Shown here in pieces: positions 11,957 through 25,358 of a stretch of 64,000 nucleotides of DNA. The stretch is from positions 48,950,772 to 49,014,771 of the forward strand of contig CM017558.1 of NCBI GenBank assembly GCA_007844125.1. Reading direction: 5' to 3'. The notes under the pieces are model-generated. The model did no database searches and had not been told where the DNA came from. It was given only the letters and a program-made list of their open reading frames with translations. Position numbers and translations under genes: made by a program. Numbering within the stretch: position 1 is the stretch's first letter; every line of letters begins with the position of its first letter. The DNA comes from Sinonovacula constricta. Its lineage: Eukaryota > Mollusca > Bivalvia > Cardiida > Solecurtidae.

Positions 11957-12160
11957 AGGTAAGAACTCGGATTTTTGCTTGGGGGTACATGTATGCAAAG
12001 CTCTGTATTTTTATAAGTATTTGTCCAAAGTGTAATCTTATTGTTCTGATTTACCATGACATGATTGTGTAACAGAAAAATTGGTTAAAATTTTAATATA
12101 GAACAGTAGAATTTGAAAAAAAATAGTACTTTTTCATTTTTTGTCCCAGCACAATTTACT

Positions 12161-12192
<32 letters not shown>

Positions 12193-12345
12193 AAAATCAA
12201 GGGTCACTTTATAAAATGCACATAACTTGAGTTACAAACGGTAAACTTCCTTAAAAATTCACCATACGGTGTGTTTTATAGTATAGATTTAAGAAACAGT
12301 ATCATTATATGGATTGTGGAAGGTCACCATTACAGTTCCAGAACC
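11957..12345. other. Junction between M1 and M2, with a 30-T run
   Basis: This 389-bp stretch matches neither the cassettes nor the spacers. It contains 30 consecutive T at 12162-12191, which could be the poly(A) tail of a minus-strand retroposon, but I see no recognisable element body. No gene seen. Confidence 0.6.
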
Positions 12346-12923
12346 TTAAGATAATATGACAATTTTAACAGAGTGTAATAATAAACATAATCATAATAAC
12401 CAATTTTCTCTCTTAAGTATGTCCATTACGGGTTGCATAAGATATGTTTTTTTGATAGATAAATGACACTAACTGTAGAAACCTGGCCCATTAAATTAAT
12501 GAATATTTGGTGCTTTGGCCATGATTGACAATATCGCTTGAAGGATTTAGCAAATTTGGAAACTTCGGACATATATTAATAAGTAGGAACTGAAATTCGT
12601 TCTCAGTTAAACTTCTGTTTCTGTTATCTGCCCTTCTCTGTTTTTAAATCATGTGATGAGAGTCTTTAATTCTGATGCCACGCCATGCGCGGCAATAATT
12701 AATCTTACTGTATTAAGTTATATCGACTTGCATAAACTGTATTCATAGTTTTTAATTCCAAGTTGGCCCCCAGTGTAAAAACATGTTTAAAAGAGTTTGA
12801 TTCAAATATTTATTTTATTCCATAACACACGCTTTATTAAATAAGTGACACGGCATTTCTCTGGATATTATTCATAATTCGCTGTATAAGGAACTGATAT
12901 TTGCCATTAGGTTATTAATACCG

Positions 12924-13050
12924 GACAGACAGACAGAAAGACAGACAGACAGACAGACCGGCAGACAGACAGTCCGAGAAAGAGGGAGAGAGAGAAAGAG
13001 AAAAACAGAGAGAGAGAGAGAGAGACAGACACACACACACATAGAGAGAG
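12924..13050. repeat. (GACA)n/(GA)n microsatellite, M2
   Basis: Shorter GACA run than in M1, then GA-rich and CACA-rich parts in the same order. Confidence 0.9.
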
Positions 13051-14025
13051 ACCCAGGTATGAAACCCGCAGAAGACAGCGAGACCCCGAGCGAGATACAG
13101 CAAGTATCCCCTGTGCAGCTGCGCTTTGGTCCATATTACTCTCTCGGCTGACTAGCCAGTCCTTATAATGCCATAGGGCCCTCAATGGTGTGAATTATGT
13201 CTTAATTAGTCGTAGTATTTTTTCCAAGTATAAGTATTAAATTAGTGTCGTATTCCTTCAGCCTCCTGGAAATCGCGCATTTCTTTTCCCGCCTTCACTT
13301 TTCTCTGACCAATCACAATACTTCATAGCTTTTTTAACGTGTATTTAGAAACCCGAACGCGTCTCTGGGAACCCCGAACGTGCCTTTAGAAAACCGCACG
13401 TCATTCTTCCATTGACAGCCGTGTGAGCAACACACAAATATAAATGTATATATTATAATTATATATATTGTTTTAGTCTTTTCTCAACCCCTACCACTGA
13501 CAACTGTGACACAATTAAATTAGGATTTATTTGTTCAAAACGTCTATTATCTAATGGTTAAGATAATTGGAAGTCCCGCATTATCTAATGGTAAAGATAA
13601 TTGGAAGTCCCGGATTCACACACCCTACCCCTCGCCATTAACAACCAGATGTTTGTAAAGACTCTTTACGTATATTGCTAATGGTAGTTGCTAACTAGGT
13701 ACTGGTTCTACCCAGGTAGTGGTCTCAAGAGAGGGATTTAAAGAAGCTGTAAGAACTCCTTACTAAAACGAGTATAAATTTAATGGAAAAAATTAAAACT
13801 GAACTTATAAAGTCTAATTTTATTATGAAAACAACTGCAGCATTTAAAACATTTATTTCAATTGTTATCACATTATTAATATACGATTGTAGAATATAAT
13901 TTAACAAAGACACAAAAGTAAAAGTAGATTTTAACATGTCCATAGTTTCAGAAAATCGTGCTCTTGGTGGCATATTTTCGGAAAATTTAATTTGTAACCA
14001 AACTGTAGATTTGCCAGCTGTAATA

Positions 14026-15214
14026 TTACTCATCACGGACCCAAATCGAAATTCCTCCGTTCTTGGAAGTCATTTTTTCAGGGGGTATGTAATCAATCTC
14101 AACAACTGGAATCGTTGAAGTAATAGTTTCAACTTGTTGAAACACCCACAATCTTCTGTTGTCAGCTGATATCCAGTTACCGCCATGGAACGCAACGCGT
14201 ATGGGGGGAAAATCGTAAACGCTGAGTCTGAAAAAGAACATGTGACTATGAAAACTTTTTACGATTGGGATTTTTGCAGAAATTGCTAGTAACAGGATTT
14301 CATTACCAGAACAGTTCCGAATACCTTTGATTGCTTTATAGTTTTGATCTATTTGTCCGGTATTCATAATGTATAACATACATCAAGCAATTTAGCATAA
14401 ATAAGCATTAAAACAGATTCGACAGTCACTATGACACGCGCAGTTCATCTTTTCATTCCTTCAGAAAAGAAGCACTGGCAAAGGTGCCACTGTCCTTCAG
14501 ATATCCTTAAATAATTAAGTTCAGTACTTCAAAAACGTAGAATTATTACGTCAAACGCTCTAGTAAAATCAACTTATAACGGTCTAGGTACGTCATTAAT
14601 GAAAATTGTAAAAACAAAAACAACAGAAGACATGATATATTTGTTAATAATTGTGAGCAAAACAACATAGATTAGTTCTATCGGAATGTTTAAATGACAT
14701 TAAATTGTATTGTTTTTAATTGAAAATATACAAGCTGTTCAAATTGTCACTAAAGATTAATTTGACGCGTTTACCTCTGACAAAAATGTTATTTTCTTGC
14801 CAGTCATGTTATAATGTCAGCTCGATGTAAGGAAGGTCGAGGGCGCAAGACCATGGCTTATAATGTCTTTAAATGACGGACGCTGCTTCGCTTGAGCTCG
14901 AGCATGTATAAGGATAGTTTCACGAAGCGTTTGTCCAGTGTCAACATAATGTGCATTTCTGTTATCATGGCAAAAAACTTCCACATATAAGATTGTTAAT
15001 ATAAAGCAAAGAAGCTGATTAAAAACACACAACCAACCATCCTTTGTAAATAAATGTTAATCTCTGCCTGTCCGACCTATGTTAAAGAAACCTGTCTTCA
15101 CACTTACCTGCCATCCAAAATGTCTGACACTGCGTCTTCCAAAAACACTCCGTTACTAAAACAATTATCGATGCTGTTTTGGCTGAACCTTATTTCTGAT
15201 GGACGAAGCTTCAT
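14026..15214 (-). CDS. Gene 2, M2: short domain-only DNRRLW (ParB/Srx-like) protein
   Basis: Two exons: 15214-15108 (35 codons plus 2 nt) and 14227-14026; the intron is 14228-15107 (880 bp), donor GGCAG|GTAAGT, acceptor TTCTTTTTCAG|A, phase 2. The product is 102 residues with no signal peptide or membrane helix. It matches the gene 1 domain motif by motif: SEIRFSQNSI (6-15), ILDGR (32-36), FPPIRVAF (42-49), ADNRRLWVFQQ (57-67), TIPVVEI (74-80), MTSKNGGISIWVR (88-100). The intron sits at the equivalent Arg codon as in gene 1, so the two are paralogues. The intron contains a SINE-like fragment. It lies downstream of gene 1 on the same strand; I see no sign of co-transcription. Function unknown. 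Confidence 0.72.
14870..15010 (+). mobile_element. SINE-like core fragment in the gene 2 intron, M2
   Basis: The segment with ATGTATAAGGATAGTTTCAC and GTCAACATAATGTGC aligns with the SINE-like elements at 47440-47690 (plus) and 53180-53560 (minus), which carry ATATAAGGGTAGTTCCATG and GTCAGGATAATGTGAC at the same places. Equivalents are in M1 (from 8231, truncated), M3 (about 26215-26360) and M4 (about 37555-37700), so insertion predates the tandem duplication. Confidence 0.55.
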
Positions 15215-15299
15215 TTTTGTTATTAAAGCCAATTTGCTTGCGTTTAAAGTAGTTTAATGTAGCATTTGCTATCTGGTGGACACTTCATCTAGCATAACC

Positions 15300-15305
15300 T
15301 TTATA
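15300..15305 (-). promoter_or_regulatory. Possible TATA box of gene 2, M2
   Basis: Minus-strand CATATAAAGG about 86 bp upstream of the ATG. Confidence 0.3.
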
Positions 15306-15757
15306 TGTTTTTTTTTTTCAATTCCAAAAAGCCCTGCCAGGTTTCCCCGTGTTCTATTTATACAAACTGAAACTAGTTTCATAGTTTTGAAAGTGAAGGA
15401 AATACCCAAAGTGTCAAATACGTTTGTACCTGTAGATCAATTATTGTAGCGGCTGAAACATGATACAAAAACGCCATTGATATTTTGACTTCGCGTGAAC
15501 ATCAACATATTAATAAAATGGTTCGCAGTAAGGTTAAGTAATGTTAAAGAGTAAGCGATTTAAAAGCCGCTTGATTTACATACCAAATGAGCAGACTACA
15601 CGCCTTAGAATAAGGGTCTGACAAAGTTTTATACTTACTCAATTTTAATATAAATACACCATAATCATATAAGTCATAATTCAACGGATCTTCTGTTCTG
15701 AATGTTGCTCTGAACAACCTCATCAAAGCAAACCTACAAACAAAAAAGTGTGGTGCA

Positions 15758-16020
15758 TTCAAGCAAAACAGTCCACATACAAAGTTTTGTCATCTGGAAG
15801 TCACATAAAGATCCACGGTAATGTTGTCAATCTATGCCATTACCTGTTAATGTATGCCCATCTAATGCATTCAATCCTAATAATAAAACGAGGCTAATTT
15901 AAGAAAGTGAAAATGAAAATATGTATATATTTAAAAATGATTTATAAATCAATCCATTTCTCTCTTATCCATAAAAATGCAAAACAAACATAACGAAAAT
16001 ACATTATGCATTTTATTGCA
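15758..16020. other. 263-bp segment present in M2-M4, absent from M1
   Basis: In M1 the sequence GGTGCA joins directly to AATTTAAC at 9041. In M2, M3 (about 27093-27357) and M4 (about 38438-38702) 263-265 bp lies between them, with GCA at both edges. It could be a short-homology deletion in M1 or an insertion shared by the others. Confidence 0.8.
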
Positions 16021-16778
16021 AATTTAACAAGTGATACAAAAATATTTGAGGTGTATATGTTGTAATACAATGCCATTGAGGTTGAGCCATCTGTTTAGTT
16101 TCTTATCTCTTCGTTAAAATCATACAAACAATAATTAAAGAATAATGAAATTTGAATCACAAATAACTTAATGTGTGTTATTACTTCAGTATTACACAGT
16201 ACATTTACATGCACCAGGGTCCTGAAAAAAGAACTCTTATAACCTATCTAACGTATATTCTCAGCAATAGACAGAACATAATTTTCGACCGAGTAAAAAG
16301 AAAAGCCTTGATATGCATTGAAATCCGATTGCATTCACTTGATTATTGTAGTTTATAAACAGTTACTGGAACTTTTTTGTTTGATTAAACATTAAAGGAA
16401 AATCATGAAGCGCAAATTGACAGATCACACAACTAAATGCACTGATAAACGTTGTGTATATAACTGTGTCTTAATTACTATTTTAATCTTATATACGTCT
16501 GGTATAACCTGTGTGTAAATTGTGTATAAATTATTAGAACGTTTTTTTATGATATATATTTAATTCAAATGTGTATTATTTACTTTTTCAACATAATTTT
16601 TTGTAACAGAACATAATGTCAATTGTTTTTGAAATCGCATGGATACATTATTAAAAGGTAAAATATATCCTATTGTGCAAAAGCAATATAATGTAACATC
16701 TTAATATTACACATGCATACCATAGCTGCATAAAAACGATAATAATTAAAATATACCACAACGATACTACTTTATACA

Positions 16779-17814
16779 TCACTTATATAGAACACCAGCA
16801 GCCCCCAGGATGATTAGGATAACAACAACAACAACAATTATAACAATGATACAGAGCCAGGTGAAAAAACGTTTGCGCGTAACAAAATAGTTCTTCAAAG
16901 TTTGTACTGCTGTGGTTTTGCTGCTGTGTGTTGTCGTTGTTGTTGTCATTGAAACAGATAAACTGGAATCATCTGAAATAACAGTAGTTGTCACGTCGGC
17001 CTCTGTGCTAACTGGCACCGTGTCATCACCGGTGTTACTGGTTGTTGTGTTTACAATGATATCGTCTGGCATGTTGTCTGTCATGCCACTCTCTGTGTCA
17101 TTGACTGTAGTGTCCAAATTGATATCATTTGGATCAATGTTAACTGTCACATGGTCATATTTAGTTGCATGATTGTCGACAAAAAATCTTCTCGAAGGAA
17201 CCACCGATGGTTCGGTTTCTTTTGCGAACGACGCGCAACTGCCCCCTACATTTATCGGTGACTGGAACTTTGAAGTTGTCGCATAAAGGTACGGGTCATT
17301 TTTGGGAATGGTATAGTCAATATAAGATGCCGATGCTGAACTAAATGAAGTATTTGTCGTTTTCCCCGATTCTTGTCCTTTACATGAAATTACATCACCA
17401 AACTTTGATGTCGACGAATCTGAAGAAAACCCAACACTTAAATACGATCCGGTGAACAAAATACGTGTCTCTGGAATCTTTTCCTGTATAACGGGTGTGC
17501 TCGATCTTTTGGACGGCTTCCTGTGCCATTTACCACCAGGCCCGCGCCGAACAGAAATATCCACGCCCTTATTATATGACGTCATCTTGGCTGATGGAAT
17601 ACTGTATGTAACCATCACAGGCACAGTGTCACATTTTCCAAGACGGTAGAGTTGTCGGAAGACCCACAATCTTCGGTTATCAGCGGTAACCCATCGGTCA
17701 TCAATCTTTGCAACTGAAATCGTCGGTAGGTCATATATGCTGCATCTGCAATGTATGAAAACATCATCATCATTATTATAATTATTATTATTATTACTAC
17801 TCCTGCTTCTTCTT

Positions 17815-17873
<59 letters not shown>

Positions 17874-17988
17874 GCTATTACTATTAACGCTACTACTTCT
17901 ACTACTACTACTACTCTCAATGCTACTACTACTATTAATGCTACTACTACTACTGCTGCTACAAATACTATAACTACTACTACTACTT

Positions 17989-18048
<60 letters not shown>

Positions 18049-18129
18049 TTAATGTTACTTCTACTACTACTATTAATGCTACTACTACTAGTACTATTAC
18101 TGCTACTTCTTCTATTAATTCTACTACTT

Positions 18130-18161
<32 letters not shown>

Positions 18162-18198
18162 GCTAATACTACTACTACTACTACTACTACTATTAATG

Positions 18199-18237
<39 letters not shown>

Positions 18238-18491
18238 TTAATGCTACCACTACTACTACTACTTCTACTACTACTACCACTACTAGTACTTCTATTACTT
18301 TTATCAGAAGAAGATGGCGATGAGAAGGACAAGATGATGGTCATATAATGATTTAAGATTACATACCGTCCTTCACATATATCGTCCAATGTTTCACCAA
18401 TCTGTTTATAACTATGTCGACTTCTTTGGTCAAAAACATTATTTATCGAGTCTTGAGAGAAAAAAATTTCGACCGGTTTAAGCGACTTCAT
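16779..18491 (-). CDS. Gene 1, M2: DNRRLW domain protein with C-terminal anchor
   Basis: Exons 18491-18367 and 17745-16779; the intron is 17746-18366 (621 bp), phase 2. The product is 363 residues. An in-frame ATG six codons upstream (18509) exists, but the start at 18491 is the one shared with M1 and M4. The domain, linker and membrane helix match M1. Substitutions shared only with M3 include the LFTGSYLSVGF, FSSASAS and VPSRRFF stretches. The acceptor reads CATTGCAG rather than CATTACAG and is still functional-looking. M2 and M3 lack the AATAAA found in M1 and M4. Confidence 0.75.
17761..18293. repeat. AGT/ACT triplet array in the gene 1 intron, M2
   Basis: Same intronic array as in M1 but without the CTCCTCC segment. 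The intron stays stop-free on the gene strand. Confidence 0.95.
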
Positions 18492-18526
18492 TTTCTGACT
18501 TTGTTTCACCCCTAATAAAACTATCC

Positions 18527-18534
18527 AATTTATA
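18527..18534 (-). promoter_or_regulatory. TATA box candidate of gene 1, M2
   Basis: Minus-strand GGGGGGTATAAATTGG, about 36 bp before the ATG. Confidence 0.45.
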
Positions 18535-18876
18535 CCCCCCTTATCATAGGTAAATTGTAAATTCCACTGGAAACTCCAAATGTTTGCTGTTTATAGAAAT
18601 TGTAGAATTCCATATTCGCAATCGATTGCTTCATACACCTTCATAGCTTGCCGACCTGCTTATCTATGCCCTCTACAAACCCTGTAAATGTGCATGTTTA
18701 AAACGTGACTTGTATTGTTATTGCACAAATTCGATTCGTCTTCGGCCTTTTCCGTACTTTTAAAGTAAAAATAACTGAGGTGATCCTAATGCAGTACACG
18801 TTGCCAGCGCCCTCGCCTGTATCAACTCGAGTGCCACTCAAACGATACTGTTAAGTCCGGCAGCTGGGTATGGTTA

Positions 18877-21800
18877 TCGCCCCCCACCTCTCCCCCGCCT
18901 TTTTTTTCATGGATATCAAAATGTTCGTGAGGGTGTCAAGAACCAAAATCTCCAATGTACTCAAAAATAAACCCATTTGGGCTATATGAAAACTAATAGT
19001 TTCCATGGCAACCATCATGAAATTTTAATAGGAGAGTAGATCTAGAAAAACTTATTACTTCTCCAAAAATGTAATAGACCTATACATCTGTAACTCAATT
19101 AAAGGTTATTATGGCTATGTGTCAGTTATGCAAATTAGCACTTATGAATACCGGTATTTATAAGTTCTAATGAGATGATAAAAATAGACTTTATTTTTGA
19201 AAATTTGGTTAGATTATTTTTATTTTAAAGCAATATTCAAACAAACAACAGTTTCAAAAGTTATATACATACCACTGCCGGTCTAACACACGTTGGTCTA
19301 AGCTTTATAGTATTTGGTTTATTTTATTTTTTTAATGACTTTTTATTTATTTTCGTCCAAATTTTGCTCATTCATTTTCGCTAGAAGTCTTCTTTAAACT
19401 AACCATAACAAAGAAGAACAATTTTGTATCATTCATTAAGTAGAGTTTATTTTAAAAAGATGTCAATTTTGAGCAAGTGAATTAGAATTTATTTCATTTA
19501 AAGGCAATTTTTAAACAAATTGTACTGTTTCAAAATTTTAAAAGGCACTTCTCTTTGTCTGATACGTGTTTGTTTAAGTTTTGCATGAATTAGTCTTTTT
19601 TTTTTAAATTAATTTTGTCTGTGCTTATTAAAAAGTTTAATAGGCACTTCTCTTTGTCTGATACATGTTTGTTTAAGTTTTGCATGAATTGATCTTTTTT
19701 TTTTAAATTAATTTTGTCTGTGCTTATTAAAAGCCTGCATAAAACTATTCATAGCATGGAAAACAAAGTTTTAGACTGGTCCTTTGCTGAAGGATATCAT
19801 TAAGCTACGATTTGAACTTACTTTTATTTATGTAAATTAGTTCTCATGAACATTTAAAAATCCTAATCGTGAGCTTACACTGTGCACTTTATCACTAAAG
19901 CAGGTATAATAAAAAGACTTTTTTGGTAATTATAAAATTTATTAGGATGTTGTTGTTTTTTTCATCTCTTTTCGTCCTGTACAAACCTGTACAAACGATC
20001 TCAAGCATTTAACTAAAATCTTTCTGCGTGTAGAAGAAAGTTTCTAGTAATTATTCAGTAAGTGATGTTATGCTACACCTTTATATCCTCATAAACTAAG
20101 CAATTTATTGAAATGGATTAGGGTTGAACGCTTAAAATTGTTTCTGTTAATTGAATTAAATATTTCTGCGTCTTTCTTAATGAATGAGGTACGTAATTTT
20201 ATTGACTTTATCTCTAAGACTTTAAGGTTGAGGGAACTGCTAAACTTTTTATAGGTTTTATCAATTCCTATCATTTTCAAGTTCACGTTATCTTTCATTG
20301 TTAACTAACAAATGTGGTGCATTCTCTTTCGCAAACATTATGTGAAAACAAGCTTATCTTTGTCATTACCATCTCCCAGCATACCTGTCACACCTTTATA
20401 GGACTTTATAACATTAAAACCCTGTTTGTATTTTTTTTAGTATTAGTTTAACAGAACATCTCGTTGACCATTTCCCTAATATAACCAAGAACTGGCATCT
20501 TCGTGCCACACTCTTTTTAAAAAAGCTCATGCAATTTGATCTGATATGTCCAACACTTCAAAACATTTGTGGACAACACTTTTTGCATGTTTTAGAGAAT
20601 CCTTCCGAGATATTTCCTAGTAGATAAGCAAAGCCATATCTACTAACAAAACAAACATGTCGTTTTATTTTGGAGCAATGCTGCTACATTTACCACGTTT
20701 TATCATCTTATCCTTTGACATAGGGAACGAAATGTTTACAATTTGCCTTGTTATACTTCAGTTTTCTTAATCTTTGACCACATCATGTCACTTTTAGTTT
20801 TAAATTGTGCTGTCTAGTAGTTTTTCTAAATGCAGATAATATAAGATAATATATAAGAAAACAATTCTTAGCCGAATGCCAATTTTAATATTAAGATTGT
20901 AAACTAAGAGTTCTTTGTAATTTTCAAATCAGTTATGACATCATTTCATTCTTACCCCTTTTATAACATCATTTTAATTAATGAACTGTATGAAATGTAT
21001 ACATTATGTTCAATGTAGATCTAGGATCACCAAACAATCCAGCTTTTTAACTGTTGCAGCATCGTTCTGTTTACCTTCAATATGTTGTTCTTGCCACTCT
21101 TGAATATAGCTGACAATAAGCTTCTAGACATTTTGTTATTTACATACTTATATATGCATGCATATATAATCGAATCAAGATAACGTGACAATTGTATTTT
21201 TCCGTTTTATTGACAATTATATCACAAACAAAATGCCAGGATTAAAATAAACACTTTTGGCTTACATTATTTCTACCGAACTTCTGCAAATATAGGCTGC
21301 ATACATTAACTTTATATCACAGTTTATTTATGTTGGTACATGACATGGAAATACCAAGCTGCCGGACTATGGAGAAAGGAAAATAACATGTACACCCCTT
21401 AATGACACGGCTATTAATAAATACGCCTTTATCTGTGCTTGTGCAAATGTGTAACCATCGATCGGTAGTTTCGATGTCACATGTCGCATGATTTGCTAAA
21501 CTCCTCTGTATTTGCGTGCTGGCTTATACTTTCAAGACGCATCAAGCGCCGACAGCGAATATCGATGTGTAGAACGCAAACATGAAACCTGTGTTTTTTA
21601 AAAATACAATTTATTCTCTTTCTGATGTTTCGTTCAATGACTTAAAAGTAACACTGTCTTCATGTCACACTAGCCTGGAGCGCATTACGATATATAAACC
21701 GTATTATAAGTCATTATTTGTTAAAATATTGTGTGTATAAATAAAATAAAATAAATAAGCAACTCACGATTCAACATTATACTAAAGCATAGTGATACCT

Positions 21801-24344
21801 CCTTGACGGAAGGATGCTGGATCAGATAAAATGAACGCGAGCTAGTATAATTAAAAGTTATTTCATACCTGTTCATTATTGAATGGAACAGTACTTAAAA
21901 ACGATTTATTAAAACAATGTTTTAACAAATTATACAACGTGCTACCATGACAAAATTAATGTAATTATATTCAGTTTATTGGCTATACTCGGGTTTTATC
22001 TGATTTTCTTTTCTTTAGATGAACTTTCTTTGTTTAGATAATATCGTTATTGAAAACGAGAAATATTGCCAGAAAAAAACGCACAAGTGTCTCACATCCT
22101 GGTCTTTATGGGTGTTTTTGGTCATGAGCAAAAGAAAACGATGCAGATTATCTTGAGCACATGTTAGGTCCCAAGAGCGGCGCCAATAAAAACAACGACC
22201 GTCGCGACCGCAGCAACATCTGGAAAGATCTAAATAAAGGACCGTTTTAAAAGGATCAGAGAAACCTGTTGATATGAACAGGTCAGTGTTAGTGTAAACA
22301 ACGTGGTGAATGTGTCATAGGACTATATTTTATTAATATATTTAATTTTATTGATAAGTTATAAAATATTAAATGTTGTAGCTATAAATTGTAGTTATAA
22401 TCATAGTTAATATACACTAAAATTAAAGTATTTATAGAAAGAAAGATAACTCAGTCAAGATTTAATTAAGTTATACACGTATTGTTGTTCGTTAAGTCAT
22501 AACCCTTTGAAACGTTGTTACGACCGGTGTCGCTATTTAAGATTTATTTATAAAATGGCACGTTTACTAAACGACGAAATGGTGTAACAGAAAGAACAAG
22601 CCAGCAACAAACTAGTACAATAATGTTTTATTTTAATAATAAGAATATATGACAAAGTCCTATGAGCATTGCAACATATACCAAACTCCGAAAAGGCAGA
22701 GAACAAAGGTATTACACATGCAAACCAAGCGAAAAGTAAGAACAAATTTGTGATGAGTCATTTAACGAAAAGAGCAAACCCGACAGTTACCGCCTTGGAA
22801 CGGTCAGTCGGCAATATGGACCGACTGGGGTGCTTAAATCGGTTTTACAGAGTTCTAACCTCGCACTTCCTGACGAGTTTCTCAAATGCAAGCAATGAAA
22901 AGAAAAACGATCTATTTGAATACAAAATGTCCAAGCGCTGATATTTTCTATAAGTCATGACGGAAGTAGTGACGTCATTGAAAAATAATATCTACATAGT
23001 GTTTAGAAAAGAAAATGGTATTACTTCGATTTGAAAAACTAAACAAAAATGGTTGACTAAAAATAGAATTGACTTTCTAAATCATGAACAATCAACTAAA
23101 TCTATGGCTTAATAAAATAATAATAAATATATCAGACAAAATTTGAGAATACAAAATAAATGTTAGCTTACAGTTTGTCCCTTTAGGAGGTGTCCCTTTA
23201 ATAGTCCAACGTCGAATAATTCTAAAGAGTTTCCGGTAGAATGTCCTCGTAGATACGCACAGTTGAAATTATCCAAAGGTAGAACAATACACGAATATAA
23301 TTAATATAATTCCAAATCCAACACTTTAATATTTATATCACTGTAGAATATAATAAGTCCACGTAAGTTCCAACAAAGAAAGGTTTAATATAGAAGCTGC
23401 AAGTATTTCCAAACTATCTGTCCAAACTCTATGTCCAAACTTTATGTCCAAACTTCCTTAAATCGGCTGACACGCACTTATATAAGCCAACAAATTTCTA
23501 GAAGGCAGAAGTCTCCAGAACATTCACGAAACCCAGTTAAAAATAAACAAATGAATTTTCTAGCATGATCCTTTTCTTTCTAGCTGTTACGCGAATGCTT
23601 CATCATGCGAAATACGTCATTAATACCACTACGATAAACAACCCCTTAACCTGACTAGCGTTACCTTAAACGCTGGTGTACTACTGTACATAACAACGTT
23701 TTGATTGGATAATTTTAAGCCATTGACCACTTGTCAACCGATCGTCATTTCAAATTTTCAATTAACAAAGAGCGGACGACATATGTAGATTTGGATCTAC
23801 CAGGAATTATATTTCTGCAGTAAAATATAGTTTGTGTTATCAAAAGCCTTTATATTTATTTCAAGTATTTATACATATTTATTGCTACGATCTATAATTA
23901 ATATAATTTGTTTTATAATCTTCATAAACGTGTATGTTGTCGTTACATTGTCAACAACTAATTGAGCTATACAGGCCTACATATGAATGTACATATATTT
24001 TAATTCGGTATTATGTTATTATACCATATAATATATTTTCTGTTACAGATTGTTGATCCAAGTGGATCCCTTTAACACCATGATTAAAATATTCAAGACA
24101 AGATTGACTTTGAACTTTTTTAACGAACCCGAAAAAAAAACTAGTAACAAATGGTTTGCCTGCTTTATACAAAAGAACACGTGCGTTTTGTTTGTGATAG
24201 ATTTTGTACCTGAAACTATATTGGACATGTTAAAGGGATAACTACTCTAATTTAATACTTTAAAACAACAACAACACGACTGATAATTAATATTATCCCA
24301 TTAAAACTTGTTTTTTTATTAGTTACTTTTCTATTTATGACATA
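18877..24344. repeat. Spacer unit S1
   Basis: An AT-rich 5.5-kb unit repeated as S2 (30229-35688) and S3 (41859-47273). It begins with ATCGCCCCCCACCTCTCCC and ends at a CTATTTATGACATA word where M3 begins. I found no secure gene. Small coding-like remnants are shared by the copies: a Cys-bearing minus-strand frame (about 21317-21511), a minus-strand frame with QEWQEQHIEGKQ near 21030-21125, and a plus-strand frame with DYLEHMLGPKSG ending near 22250. A deletion of about 36 bp near 21595 removes sequence kept in S2 and S3. Confidence 0.9.
19542..19733. repeat. Two tandem copies of a 100-bp unit, S1
   Basis: AGGCACTTCTCTTTGTCTG begins at 19542 and again at 19642. Both copies end with the GTGCTTATTAAAA word. 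Confidence 0.9.
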
Positions 24345-24417
24345 CAGAGAAAGAGGGAGAGACAGAGAAAGAGAAAAACAGAGAGAGAGAGACAGACACA
24401 CACACAGATAGAGAGAG
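24345..24417. repeat. (GA)n microsatellite at the S1/M3 junction
   Basis: The GA-rich tail of the M1/M2 microsatellite is retained while the GACA part is missing. The unit boundary is at this simple repeat. Confidence 0.85.
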
Positions 24418-25358
24418 ACCCAGGTATGAAACCCGCAGAAGACAGCGAGACCCCGAGCGAGATACAGCAAGTATCCCCTGTGCAGCTGCGCTTCGGTCCA
24501 TATTACTCTCTTGGCTGACTAGCCAGTCCTTATAATACCATAGGGCCCTCAATGGTGTGAATTATTTCTTAATTAGTCATAGTATTCTTTTCCAAGTATA
24601 AGTATTAAATTAGTGTCGTATCCCTTCAGCCTCCTGGAAATCGCGCATTTCTTTTCCCGCCTTCACTTTTCTCTGACCAATCACAATACTTCATAGCTTT
24701 TTGAACGGGTCTTTAGAAACCCGAACGCGTCTCTGGGAACCCCGAACGGGCCTTTAGAAAACCGCACGTCATTCTTCCATTGACAGCCGTGTGAGCAACA
24801 CACAAATATAAATGTATATATTATAATTATATATATTGTTTTAGTCTTTTCTTAACCCCTACCACTGACAACTGTGACACAATTAAATTAGGATTTATTT
24901 GTTCAAAACGTCCGTTATCTAATGGTTAAGATAATTGGAAGTCCCGGATTCACACACCCTACCCCTCGCCATTAACAACCAGATGTTTGTAAAGACTCTT
25001 TACGTATATTGCTAATGGTAGTTGCTAACTAGGTACTGGTTCTACCCAGGAAGTGGTCTCAAGAGAGGGATTTAAAGAAACTGTAAGAACTCCTTACCAA
25101 AACGAGTATAAATTTAATGGAAAAAATTAAAACTGAATTATAAAGACTAATTTTATTATGAAAACAACTGCAGCATTTTAAACATTTATTTCAATTGTTA
25201 TCACATTATTAATATACGATTGTCGAATATAATTTAACAAAGACACAAAAGTGAAAGTAGATTTTAACATGTCCATAGTTTCAGAAAATCGTGCTCTTGG
25301 TGGCATATTTTCGGAAAATTTAATTTGTTATCAAACTGTAGATTTGCCAGCTTTAATA

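Larger units (their letters stand above)
12346..18876. repeat. Segmental cassette M2
   Basis: The most complete cassette. It has the same 560-bp leader as M1, then the GACA/GA microsatellite, an intact gene 2 (14026-15214), the 263-bp segment missing from M1, and an intact gene 1 (16779-18491). It runs directly into spacer S1. Confidence 0.92.

Noticed and set aside
22548..22941. Overlapping plus- and minus-strand frames of 65-90 codons in the spacers
   Set aside because: Changes in S3 are mostly amino-acid changing in either frame, with no sign of constraint.
22510..23701. A 1.2-kb element bounded by inverted AAACGTTGTTA words in S1, also in S2 and S3
   Set aside because: Only 11 bp match, there is no target-site duplication, and it is shared by all spacers, so chance cannot be excluded.
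24050..24241. Plus-strand frame after a TTTTCTGTTACAG acceptor-like word at the end of the spacers
   Set aside because: S3 has a one-base deletion in the middle that breaks the frame, and no upstream exon was found.
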